Assembly (NCBI RefSeq): GCF_040253635.1
Contig: NZ_JBEJGX010000003.1
Location: 8,457,501 to 8,521,500, forward strand
DNA: 64,000 nt
Direction of reading: 5' to 3'
Source: Streptomyces sp. Edi2
GTDB taxonomy: Bacteria > Actinomycetota > Actinomycetes > Streptomycetales > Streptomycetaceae
Made by a program: the position numbers and the translations under genes. Under the pieces are notes generated by a model. That model saw only the letters and a program-made list of their open reading frames with translations. It had not been told where the DNA came from and searched no databases. This document shows positions 52,834 to 60,544 of this stretch, in pieces (the first letter of the stretch is position 1; every line of letters begins with the position of its first letter).

Positions 52834-52953
52834 CAGAACTCCTCGGGGTGCGGTGCGTGCGGTGGTCCCGGGCGTGCGCTGACGCGATGCCAGGTGTGGC
52901 TACTGAGCGGTATGGGGCCGCCGGGACGAGTCCGCGAGACGCCGCAGGTCACC

Positions 52954-53035
52954 GCAGCCGGGACTTCGAAGGCAGCCCTCAGACCGCCCGCGATGCAGCC
53001 GGGACTTCGAAGGCAGCCCTTAGACCGCCCGCGAT
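52954..53035. repeat. 41-base tandem duplication
   Basis: A 41-base unit (starting GCAGCCGGGACTTCGAAGGC) at 52954-52994 is repeated at 52995-53035 with one C-to-T difference. The T creates the TAA stop of the racemase-like gene, whose 3' end lies in the second copy. Confidence 0.95.
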
Positions 53036-53685
53036 CCGGAGCAGCCGCTGTCTCCCGTGGCCAGTTGAGCGGCGGCGCGCAGACCGGTCCGCGGGCCGGC
53101 CAGCACCGGCACACCGACATCGAGACCTTCGGCGGCCGGCGCCATGGAGGCCTGCGCCAGGACGATCACGTCGGCGTCCCGGATCTCCCGCGCCGCGGAG
53201 GCGACCGCCGTGAGATAGCCGTCGCGGTCGCCGGCCTCGAAGCGCTCCCAGGCGTCCGGCACCAGCACGGTACGCACGCTGATCTCGCGGACGGCCCGGT
53301 CGGCCTCCTGCCTGATCAGGTCCTCCGTGGGGACGAGGGTGCTTTCCACCGTGGCGAGTACGGCGATGCGCGGGCCGGTGGCGACTGCGGTCGCGGCCAT
53401 CGGGCGGTCCACCCGCAGGACGGGCAGGCCGAGCGCCGCACCGGCCGCCTCGGCGACCGAACCGATCGTCGAGCACGTGCACAGCGCCACCCGTGCCCCG
53501 TCGCGGGCCGCCCCCGCCAGGTCGGCTTCGAGGTCCTTGGCCACGGAGTCGGGACCCTGCGCCCTTGCCCGGTCCAGGAGTTCGGGGCGTACGAGGTGAT
53601 GGAGCGTCAGGCCGGGGGCCTCCTCGTCGCGCAGTGCGTCGAAGACCGGGACGTGAACGGGAGAGGTGTGCAGGAGGGCGAGCAT
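53020..53685 (-). CDS. Aspartate/glutamate racemase-like protein
   Basis: 221-residue protein of the Asp/Glu/hydantoin racemase superfamily. LALLHTSPVHVPVFDALRDE starts the fold. The first catalytic Cys lies in VALCTCSTIGS (C-T-C-S). The second conserved cysteine position in VLAQASMAPAAE is Ala, not Cys. So it is probably not a two-base racemase; it could be a decarboxylase-like or maleate-isomerase-like relative, or inactive. It is divergent from a GntR regulator with a DasR-like operator between them. The last residues (DSGCSGSRAV) come from the tandem duplication. Confidence 0.8.
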   Translation of the reverse strand: MLALLHTSPVHVPVFDALRDEEAPGLTLHHLVRPELLDRARAQGPDSVAKDLEADLAGAARDGARVALCTCSTIGSVAEAAGAALGLPVLRVDRPMAATAVATGPRIAVLATVESTLVPTEDLIRQEADRAVREISVRTVLVPDAWERFEAGDRDGYLTAVASAAREIRDADVIVLAQASMAPAAEGLDVGVPVLAGPRTGLRAAAQLATGDSGCSGSRAV

Positions 53686-53784
53686 GCCGGTGACGGTAGC
53701 GGGTGGAGTGGGGAAGGGCGTCGGTGGGGCGGCCGGTACGAGTGGTCGGGACGGGCCGTCGCGCCGATCCGTAACGGATGCCGG

Positions 53785-53820
53785 ATTGGTCTTGACCAAG
53801 GGTGGGGGCGGCCATATCGT
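53785..53820 (+). promoter_or_regulatory. DasR-like operator overlapping the gntR promoter
   Basis: ATTGGTCTTGACCAAG (53785-53800) contains TTGGTC-TT-GACCAA, a close match to the dre consensus (TGGTCTAGACCA) bound by DasR and related GntR proteins. TTGACC inside it (53792-53797) can serve as -35, with TATCGT (53815-53820) as -10 after 17 bases. Binding here would block the promoter, fitting autoregulation or control by N-acetylglucosamine signalling. Confidence 0.6.
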
Positions 53821-53984
53821 CGGGATACTGCAACAACCTTTCATAAAGAAACGCTCATTATCGGGTGTGCCACGCAGGCTCGCGAAGAAACGGGCGTGCA
53901 AGCGGGCCCGCGAAGGCGGCGTCTGGGGTGTGGGCCCGAGCCCACGGGGGCGCAGAACCGGCAACGGCCAGTGCGGAGGACAGG

Positions 53985-54731
53985 GTGGGGACCACGCAGC
54001 TCGAAACGGTGCCGGAGCCGAAGTACTGGCACCTCAAGACCGTGCTCAGCGAGGCACTGGACTCGGAGTTCACGGTCGGCGAGATTCTGCCCAACGAGCG
54101 TGAACTGGCCGCGCGGTTCGGCGTCGCCCGGGCCACGCTGCGGCAGGCGCTCGAACAACTGGAGCTGGAAGGCAGACTCCAGCGCCGCCGCGGTGTGGGC
54201 ACCACCGTCGCACCGCCGCGGATCGGCGTAGCCGTCGACCCCGTCCGCCACACCTGGCCCGGCGCCACGGGCGACGACTGGCAGCCGCTCGACGCCGTCG
54301 AGAGCGATACGGTGCCCGCCGCGGTCGCCGGCCTGCTGGCGACCGCCCCCGGTGAGCCGGTGCACATCGTGCGCCGCAGCCGGGTCACCGACGGCCGGCC
54401 CGTCGCCGCCGAGCTGCTGTACGTCCCGGCGGCCGCGCTCCCGGACTGCGCGCCGGCCGCCTCGCTCGGCGCCCCGGCCCGCGCCCGCGCGGTGCTGCAC
54501 GCGCTGCAGACGCTGGAGCTGGACGGCCAGGACCGTACCGTCGAGCTCGGCTCGGCCCGTGCGGAGGACGCCAAGCAACTGGACCGGCTCCCCGGCGCGC
54601 CCGTCCTGGTGGTCACCACCCGCTATGTCTCCGGGGGCCGCACGACTGCCGTCGCGGTCTCCACCTACCGTGCGGACACCTGCCGCCTGACCTTCGGCGA
54701 GAGCGACGCGGTCGCGCTGCTCGCGGGCTGA
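53985..54731 (+). CDS. GntR/HutC family transcriptional regulator
   Basis: 248-residue regulator. The N-terminal winged helix (PEPKYWHLKTVLSEAL, ILPNERELAARFGVARATLR, LELEGRLQRRRGVGTTVAPP; about 10-80) is followed by a UTRA/HutC ligand-binding domain (about 95-245: VHIVRRSRVTDGRPVAAELL). This is the DasR/NagR/YvoA layout, whose members sense phosphorylated amino sugars. The start is GTG at 53985 with GGAGG five bases upstream. A DasR-type operator lies about 190 bases upstream. It is divergent from the racemase-like gene, a possible target. Confidence 0.9.
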   Translation: MGTTQLETVPEPKYWHLKTVLSEALDSEFTVGEILPNERELAARFGVARATLRQALEQLELEGRLQRRRGVGTTVAPPRIGVAVDPVRHTWPGATGDDWQPLDAVESDTVPAAVAGLLATAPGEPVHIVRRSRVTDGRPVAAELLYVPAAALPDCAPAASLGAPARARAVLHALQTLELDGQDRTVELGSARAEDAKQLDRLPGAPVLVVTTRYVSGGRTTAVAVSTYRADTCRLTFGESDAVALLAG

Positions 54732-54906
54732 GCCGCCCCGACGGCCGAGGTAGCCGGCTTCCGCCGGACAGCGGTCCGGTGGGGGCCCGTTCGCGTGCGG
54801 TCGTGGGCCGGGGGGTCGGATGGTGGCCTGCCAAGCGCGGCGGGGCCCCGGCGGAGCTCCGTACAGGCTGCGGTCGTCGGTGCGGGTCGCTGCGGGTCGC
54901 TGCTGG

Positions 54907-56094
54907 TCAGCGGCGTCCCGGCACCACGTCGTGGCGCGTGGGGCGGGCCGTCACCGTGCCCTCCACCGCGAAGAGTTCGCCCTCCACATGATCGAGCGCG
55001 AGCCGCAGTGCCCCGGTGGCGACCGCCGCCTCGCCCAGCCGGGACAGGGCGACCTGCGGCGGGCGCAGGCAGTAGCGCGCCAACTCCGCGCGCAGCGGCT
55101 CCAGTACGCGGTCCAGCCCCGCCGCCCAGCCGCCGATCACCACCAGCTCCGGGTCGAGTGCCAGCACCAGGGCCGCGACATCGTGCACCAGCCGCCGCAG
55201 GAACCGGTCGACCGCCTCCCGGGCCTGTGCGTCACCCTCCCGCGCCGCCGCGAAGACCGCTGCGACCTGTGCCTCGTCCAGGGGATGCAGCGGCTCGCCG
55301 GTCGTCGACAGCAGCCTCTCCGGTGTCGCCTCACGGCCGAGCAGGTGCAGGGCACCGATCTCTCCGGCCGCCCCGCCGAATCCGCGGTGCAGGCGTCCGC
55401 CGATCAGCGAGCCGGCTCCCGGGCTGAGTCCGGCCAGCACGAAAACGATGTCATCGGAGCCGATGGCGGCACCCTGCCAGTGTTCGGCCACCGCGGCGGC
55501 GTTCGCGTCGTTCTCGACCAGCACCGGGCAGCGGAACGACCGCCGTAGCCGCTCACCGAGCGGCAGACCCGTCCAGCCGGGCAGCGCCGTGCTCAGCCGG
55601 ACGGTGCCGTCCGCCTCCATGATGCCGGGGCCGGCCACACCGACGGCCCGCAGTGAAGGCCGGGGCACGCCCGTGCGGCGCAGCAGATCGGCCACCACGG
55701 CGCGGACCCGCTCCAGCCGCTCGTCGGCCGGTGCGCTCTCCTCCACGGGACGTTGAGCGGAGTCCAGCACCCGCCCGCTCAGATCGGACAGCAGGGCCGC
55801 GACGCGGTGCGGGCCGATCTCGATGCCCAGCAGATGCCCGGCCTCCGTACGGAACCGGAACCGGCGGGCAGGACGTCCCTGGCGGCGGGTCCCGCTGTCC
55901 TCGGCGACCGCCTCGACCACCAGACCGGTCTCGATGAGCCCTTCGACCACGCCCTCGACCGTCGGCCGGGACAGGCCCGTCACCTGGACGAGGTGGGTGA
56001 GCGTGGGGGAGTCCGCGGCGCGCAGCGCATGCAGCACCACAGCGGAGTTGATCCGTCGCAGCAGGGAGGGGTCCCCGCCGGTGAGCCGCCCCAA
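54907..56094 (-). CDS. ROK family transcriptional regulator
   Basis: 395-residue NagC/XylR-type regulator. The N-terminal winged helix (about 10-60: LTHLVQVTGLSRPTVEGVVE) precedes an actin-like sugar-binding ROK domain: LLGIEIGPHRVAALLSDLSG, VGVAGPGIMEADGTV, VLVENDANAAAVAEHW. The usual zinc-binding histidine/cysteine cluster (G-H-x-x-x-C-x-C-x-x-x-G-C-x-E) is not recognisable in GFGGAAGEIGALHLLG, suggesting altered metal binding. The start is TTG at 56094. Like the GntR gene next to it, it points to amino-sugar or carbohydrate control. Confidence 0.88.
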   Translation of the reverse strand: MGRLTGGDPSLLRRINSAVVLHALRAADSPTLTHLVQVTGLSRPTVEGVVEGLIETGLVVEAVAEDSGTRRQGRPARRFRFRTEAGHLLGIEIGPHRVAALLSDLSGRVLDSAQRPVEESAPADERLERVRAVVADLLRRTGVPRPSLRAVGVAGPGIMEADGTVRLSTALPGWTGLPLGERLRRSFRCPVLVENDANAAAVAEHWQGAAIGSDDIVFVLAGLSPGAGSLIGGRLHRGFGGAAGEIGALHLLGREATPERLLSTTGEPLHPLDEAQVAAVFAAAREGDAQAREAVDRFLRRLVHDVAALVLALDPELVVIGGWAAGLDRVLEPLRAELARYCLRPPQVALSRLGEAAVATGALRLALDHVEGELFAVEGTVTARPTRHDVVPGRR

Positions 56095-56285
56095 CGTCCG
56101 TCTCCCTCACTTCGCGTGTGGGGCGGATCGTAGCCGGTCACCGGAGGGGCGGCGAGTCCCGCGGGTCGGCCGGGCGGGCGCGGGAGCCCGGCCCGGCGCG
56201 CGCCCGCGAGAGAGAGCGGCGTAGGGGCGGCGCCTTCGCCGGCAGGGGTGGGGGCGGGGGCGAAGGCACCGGTGGTCGGCTCCGG

Positions 56286-58040
56286 TCAGCGTTGAGGGTT
56301 GGTGGCGTTGGTGCCGCTGTTCCCGTTGATGTCGTTGACGCCGTGGGCATCGTTGGCGTCCGCGATCTCCTCGCCTGCGACAGGAAGGACGAGCCGGGAC
56401 GGGTGGTGGAGCGAGACCTCGGCCGGTATGAGCCGGGTGGCCGTCGCCGGAGGCTCGCCGGTGCCGGTGTTGCGGGCGAAGCGTGGGTGGGCGCCGCCGC
56501 TGACCTGCAGGCGGATCCGGTGTCCGGCGGGGAAACGGTAGGCCGTGGAGCTCATCGCCACCGTGACGGCAGCCGGGGTGGCTCCGGTGGTGTCCGTGGT
56601 GGGGCCGGGCCGCAGTCGTTGCAGGCCGTCGCAGATGTTGGTCGAGCGGCCCCGGTCGTCGACGTCGCAGAGGCGAGCGAAGACATCGGCGTGACCGGTG
56701 TCCGTGGTGACCCGTAGCTCCACGCCGACCGGTCCGAGGAGGTGGACCGGCTCGGTGAGCGGCGCGGTGGTGAAGGTCAGGACGTCGTCCCTGGCTTCCA
56801 GCGCGGTGTTGTCCTGGTACCCGGCCTTGCCGGACAGCAGGGGGCCGCCGACCGAGGGCGTCGGATCGGCCGGGTCGTAGCGGAAGGACACCGGCGCCGG
56901 GGCATTCTCGGGCATCCGGGTGCGCAGAGTGCCGTCGCCGTCGAGGTACCAGTGGTGGGCCGTCGTCGCCGGGGGCCAGTCGGGAAGGTCCTGCCATGCC
57001 TGCCGGCCGCCCGTGTGCACCCGCGCCTTCGTCGTCCGCAGGCGGGACGGGTCGTCGCACAGATGGGCCCGCAGCCAGCCGAGGCTTTCGGCGAAGACCT
57101 CGGGCCAGCCCTGCTGCAGGGCGGAGTTGTGCGTCCAGGGACCGACGAGCAGGCTGCTCTCGCAGCCGGCCCGCCGCAGTCTGCCGTACTGCTGCAGGGT
57201 CTGGTCGAGGGCCACGTCATGCCAGCCGGTGATCAGGCTGGTCGGCACCCTCAGGTCCTCGGCCACGGACCCCAGGTCCACCCCGTGCCAGTGCGCGTCC
57301 TCCGGTTCGGGGCGGGCCATCGCCTCCTCCAGGAACGGCACCCTTCCGCCCAGGCCGGGCACATAGGCCGTGCCGAGCGGAAGGGTGCGCGTGATCGTGC
57401 GGAAGTGGCGCTGCAGCCGCAGTGCGGCCCGCAGAAACCTCGGTACGCCCCGGTGCTGATGGACCATGCCCATGGAGGTGGCAAGGGCGCGCTCCAGCGC
57501 GAAGGCGCCGCCGGGGTGGAAGTAGCCGTGCAGGTCGTGCAGGCCGACCTGGATCACCATCGCGCGCAGTTCCGGCGGCGGGTCGGCGGCAAGCGCCCAC
57601 TGGACGTAGCCCAGGTAGCTGGCGCCGATCGTGCCGAGTACGCCCGTGAACCAGGACTGCCGGCGCAGCCAGGCGACGGTGGCCCGGCCGTCGGCGGCCT
57701 CGTGGTGCCACAGGTCGAAGGTGCCGCCGGACCCTCCGGTGCCGCGGCAGCTCTGCAGGACGACGTGGAAGCCCTGTTCGGCGAAGAGCACGCCGTACAT
57801 CGGCGCCCACGGGAAGCCCCGGCCGTACGGCGAGCGGACCAGGAGCGTGGGGAAGTCGCCCTCGGCCAGCGGGAAGTAGTGGTCGGTCAGCAGCGCACTG
57901 CCGTCGGCGGCGGGCACCACGAGGCCGGGCTCGTAGGCGATGTCGTGGAGTTTGGGCGGCAGGCCCCGGAAGGTGTGCCGCAGGGCGCGGATGCGCAGGG
58001 GTGGCTGCTTCGCGGACGCGTGATGCGTGGCCGTCGTCAT
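56286..58040 (-). CDS. CocE/NonD family hydrolase
   Basis: 584-residue serine hydrolase (X-Pro dipeptidyl-peptidase/cocaine-esterase type). LLVRSPYGRG and VVLQSCRGTGGSGG lead to the nucleophile GASYLGY, acid in TSLITGWHDVALDQT and His in VGPWTHNSALQQG. A C-terminal jelly-roll domain follows (about 390-560). No signal peptide is seen, so it is probably cytoplasmic. It is divergent from a TetR regulator 97 bases away, whose target it probably is. The tail (NDINGNSGTNATNPQR) is repetitive. Confidence 0.92.
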   Translation of the reverse strand: MTTATHHASAKQPPLRIRALRHTFRGLPPKLHDIAYEPGLVVPAADGSALLTDHYFPLAEGDFPTLLVRSPYGRGFPWAPMYGVLFAEQGFHVVLQSCRGTGGSGGTFDLWHHEAADGRATVAWLRRQSWFTGVLGTIGASYLGYVQWALAADPPPELRAMVIQVGLHDLHGYFHPGGAFALERALATSMGMVHQHRGVPRFLRAALRLQRHFRTITRTLPLGTAYVPGLGGRVPFLEEAMARPEPEDAHWHGVDLGSVAEDLRVPTSLITGWHDVALDQTLQQYGRLRRAGCESSLLVGPWTHNSALQQGWPEVFAESLGWLRAHLCDDPSRLRTTKARVHTGGRQAWQDLPDWPPATTAHHWYLDGDGTLRTRMPENAPAPVSFRYDPADPTPSVGGPLLSGKAGYQDNTALEARDDVLTFTTAPLTEPVHLLGPVGVELRVTTDTGHADVFARLCDVDDRGRSTNICDGLQRLRPGPTTDTTGATPAAVTVAMSSTAYRFPAGHRIRLQVSGGAHPRFARNTGTGEPPATATRLIPAEVSLHHPSRLVLPVAGEEIADANDAHGVNDINGNSGTNATNPQR

Positions 58041-58079
58041 GGTGCCTCGATTCCTGGAGCGGTCTCCGCCATATTTCCA

Positions 58080-58096
58080 GTACGTTGTACGATAAT
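58080..58096. promoter_or_regulatory. Operator and promoter between CocE and tetR
   Basis: GTAC-GTT-GTAC (58080-58090) is a spaced repeat of the palindrome GTAC, directly before GATAAT (58091-58096), a good -10 for the tetR gene. A repressor bound here would cover the promoter on both sides. Confidence 0.45.
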
Positions 58097-58137
58097 AGCG
58101 TGTGGTGGGATGGCTCCAGGACTGAGGAGAGGTTGCC

Positions 58138-58878
58138 GTGGCCCGTACAGGAGGCTCATCAGGCCGTCATGCCGGGGTGGATCCCGAACTGCTCTGGTCG
58201 CGGGCCGAACGCCCGCGCCGGGGCAGGCCGCCGGCGCATGACCGCGGCGCGATCACCGCCGAGGCCGTTGCCCTCGCCGACGCCGAAGGGCTCGCCGCGG
58301 TCACGATGCGCGCGGTCGCGGGCCGGATCGGCGCGGGAACGATGTCCCTCTACAGCTATGTCCCCAACAAGGAGACGCTGCTGGAGCTCATGATCGACCA
58401 GGTGAGCGGCGACCACCGGCTGCCGCCCGGGCCCTCCGGCGGCTGGCGCGCCGACCTCCGGCGGATCGCCCACGAGCAGCGCGCGATCATGCACCGCCAC
58501 CCGTGGCTGCCCGGCGCTCTGCCCGCGCAGCAGACGCTCGGCCCGAACACCCTCGCCGTCTGGGAGCACACTCTGGCCGTCCTCGCCCCCGCCGGCCTCG
58601 ATGCCCGGGCGAGGCTGGAGACCTTCAGCCTGCTCACCGGCTTCGTGGCCAGCCACGTGCTGTACGAACTCGCCCAGGAGAGGGCGGTCGAGGCGGCCGG
58701 CCGCACCTCCGGCGAACTCCTCGACGCGCAGGCGCGCTACCTCAAGTCCGCTGCCGCCGCGGGCAGCTTTCCCCACCTTGCCGCGGCGCTGGAGGCGACG
58801 GGCGACGACCCCACCCCGCAAGCCGTTTTCGACCGCCTCCTCGACCGCATGATCAACGGCCTTACGGCGGCGACGTGA
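58138..58878 (+). CDS. TetR/AcrR family transcriptional regulator
   Basis: 246-residue repressor. After a basic GRPPAHDRGAITAEAVALAD the helix-turn-helix runs to AGTMSLYSYVPNKETLLELM (about 40-95). The C-terminal domain is of the TetR_C_11 type (LTGFVASHVLYELAQE). The start is GTG at 58138 with GAGAGG upstream. It is divergent from the CocE hydrolase and probably controls it. A long N-terminal extension of about 30 residues is typical of this subgroup. Confidence 0.9.
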   Translation: MARTGGSSGRHAGVDPELLWSRAERPRRGRPPAHDRGAITAEAVALADAEGLAAVTMRAVAGRIGAGTMSLYSYVPNKETLLELMIDQVSGDHRLPPGPSGGWRADLRRIAHEQRAIMHRHPWLPGALPAQQTLGPNTLAVWEHTLAVLAPAGLDARARLETFSLLTGFVASHVLYELAQERAVEAAGRTSGELLDAQARYLKSAAAAGSFPHLAAALEATGDDPTPQAVFDRLLDRMINGLTAAT

Positions 58879-58992
58879 CCCCGGTACCGGAGCTCCCGCC
58901 GGGGTGCCCGCCGGAATTCCCGCCGGGGCGCCCGGCTGCGGCTGCACGGTCCGGGAGAGCCAATTGTCAGACCCGGGCGGTTTACTGACGGC

Positions 58993-59430
58993 ATGACCAC
59001 TGACGCGTATCTGGCCGCCATCGACCGGTTGCGGCTCCGGGATTTCCCCGCCGGCCCGGCCCGGTCCGCCATGGTCGAGAGCGGGCCGGGGTTCCACATA
59101 GCCGGTCTGCGGGTCAGTCAGGAGTTCTGGGACGCGGACCTCGCCGAGGTGGCCGAGGCCGCGGAGGAGTTCGAGGCCGAGCTGACGGCGCTGGTGCAGG
59201 CTCTGTCGTTACGGTGGGGCGAGCCCGAATCGTTCGATCTCGCCGACCACCTGGAACGGTCGGCGAGGGGCCTGCCCGTCCCGCCACCGCTGGACACGCT
59301 GTGCGGATATGTCCCGCGGATGCACGGCTGGCGGGTCCAGGGCCGGTGGATCGGGGTGGGCGTGGGGCAGGGCGACCGTGAGCTGCCCTTCCAACTACTG
59401 GTGGCGGTGGGGGAGGGGGAGCCGAGGTGA
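58993..59430 (+). CDS. Hypothetical protein with a TTA codon
   Basis: 145-residue acidic protein of unknown function (LRLRDFPAGPARSAMVESGP, then ALVQALSLRWGEPESFDLAD and CGYVPRMHGWRVQGRWIGVG). The leucine in SLRWGE is TTA (59209-59211), so efficient translation should need the bldA tRNA. No signal peptide or membrane helix. It follows the TetR gene by 114 bases in the same direction and converges with the beta-propeller-like gene. Similar proteins are scattered in Streptomyces. Confidence 0.8.
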   Translation: MTTDAYLAAIDRLRLRDFPAGPARSAMVESGPGFHIAGLRVSQEFWDADLAEVAEAAEEFEAELTALVQALSLRWGEPESFDLADHLERSARGLPVPPPLDTLCGYVPRMHGWRVQGRWIGVGVGQGDRELPFQLLVAVGEGEPR

Positions 59431-59467
59431 CGTAGAGGCGGTGTCGCGGGGGCGCCGTACCGCGGTG

Positions 59468-60544
59468 TCAGCGGGGGAAGACGGGGGCGAGCGCCGCGGT
59501 GACGAGCCGGTGCGGGGCGCCGGTGCCGTCGGCGGGGACGGTCCACAGGTCCGAGCCGAAGTCGCCCGGCAGGGAGTAGACCAGAGTGTGGTCGTCGCGC
59601 CAGACGGCCTGGTCGTCGACGTTGCGGTGTTCGCCGGTCGGCCTCTCGCGCAAGGTGCGCAGATCGAGGACGTACAACCGCCAGGGAGCGTTGGGGTCGG
59701 CGCCCTTGACGCGCTTCTTGTACGCGAGCCGGGTGCCGTCGGGGGAGAGTGAGGGGCATTCGACGTTGGGGTGCAGCGCCCGGAGGGTGCGGGTGGTGCG
59801 GTCGCCGCGGACGAGGTAGGTCTTTCCGGCCGTGGCGGCGGTGGCGTAGAAGTGGGTGTCGTCGGCGAAGGTCACGCCCCAGACATTCACATCGGCCGCG
59901 TGCACCCGGCGCCCGTCGATGGTCAGGGCATAGGTCTCCAGGTTGGCGTCCAGGTGCCGGCCGCGGGTGTCGACGACGGAGGTGCGGGTGGAGAAGGCGG
60001 TGCCCGCGTAGGAGTCCCCGCTGACGAAGACCGTCCAGGCGACGGTACGGCCGCTGGGGGAGACCCGGGCGCGCGTGGGGGTGCCGGCCAGGTCGTAGTG
60101 GCGCAGCGGACGCAGGCGCTTGTCGAGGACCACGGCCCGGTAGGTGTCGCGGAGTGTGCCGTGGACCGCCTGGAGACAGACGCCGGTGCCGGCGGCCGCG
60201 TGAAAGCGCAGGCAGCGGACGCCGGATGCGGTGCGCGGGCCGGTGAGCCGGTCTGCCGGGACGGCGGTGATCTCGTCCCGGTGCGGGCCCCAGGCCATGG
60301 TGCGGAAGAGGCTGCGGCGCGGGTCGTCCAGGCGTACGGCTCCGGAGGCGACCGGGGGGCCGCCCGCCTGGGGGCGCTCCTTGCGGGCTGCGCGCCCAGC
60401 GGCGTGCAGTGTCGCGCCGACGGCGACCCCGCCGAGCACGAGCACGGTGACGAGCAGGAGGAACAGGCGTGCGCCGCGGCTCAAGGGAGTGCGGCTCAAG
60501 GGAGCGTCGCTCGAGGGGATGTGGCTTGAGGGGGTGCGGCTCAC
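59468..60544 (-). CDS. Membrane-anchored TolB/PD40-like beta-propeller protein
   Basis: 358-residue protein with one N-terminal membrane helix (LFLLLVTVLVLGGVAVG) and a predicted extracellular repeat region: RARVSPSGRTVAWTVFVSGD and ECPSLSPDGTRLAYKKRVKG are PD40/TolB-type strands (S-P-D-G-x-x-x-A). Before the helix lies a pentapeptide repeat (SRTP, SSHIP, SSDAP, LSRTP). The start is GTG at 60544, overlapping the stop of the MFS gene (GTGA). It is the last gene of an operon with an MFS exporter and a secreted phosphatase. Ligand unknown. Confidence 0.8.
   Translation of the reverse strand: MSRTPSSHIPSSDAPLSRTPLSRGARLFLLLVTVLVLGGVAVGATLHAAGRAARKERPQAGGPPVASGAVRLDDPRRSLFRTMAWGPHRDEITAVPADRLTGPRTASGVRCLRFHAAAGTGVCLQAVHGTLRDTYRAVVLDKRLRPLRHYDLAGTPTRARVSPSGRTVAWTVFVSGDSYAGTAFSTRTSVVDTRGRHLDANLETYALTIDGRRVHAADVNVWGVTFADDTHFYATAATAGKTYLVRGDRTTRTLRALHPNVECPSLSPDGTRLAYKKRVKGADPNAPWRLYVLDLRTLRERPTGEHRNVDDQAVWRDDHTLVYSLPGDFGSDLWTVPADGTGAPHRLVTAALAPVFPR
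60476..60543. repeat. 15-base tandem repeat spanning a gene junction
   Basis: Four units of the GCGGCTCAAGGGAGT type (60476-60535) and a partial fifth (60536-60543), increasingly diverged. They encode the N-terminal pentapeptides of the beta-propeller-like protein, and the partial unit contains the stop codon of the MFS gene. Confidence 0.9.
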
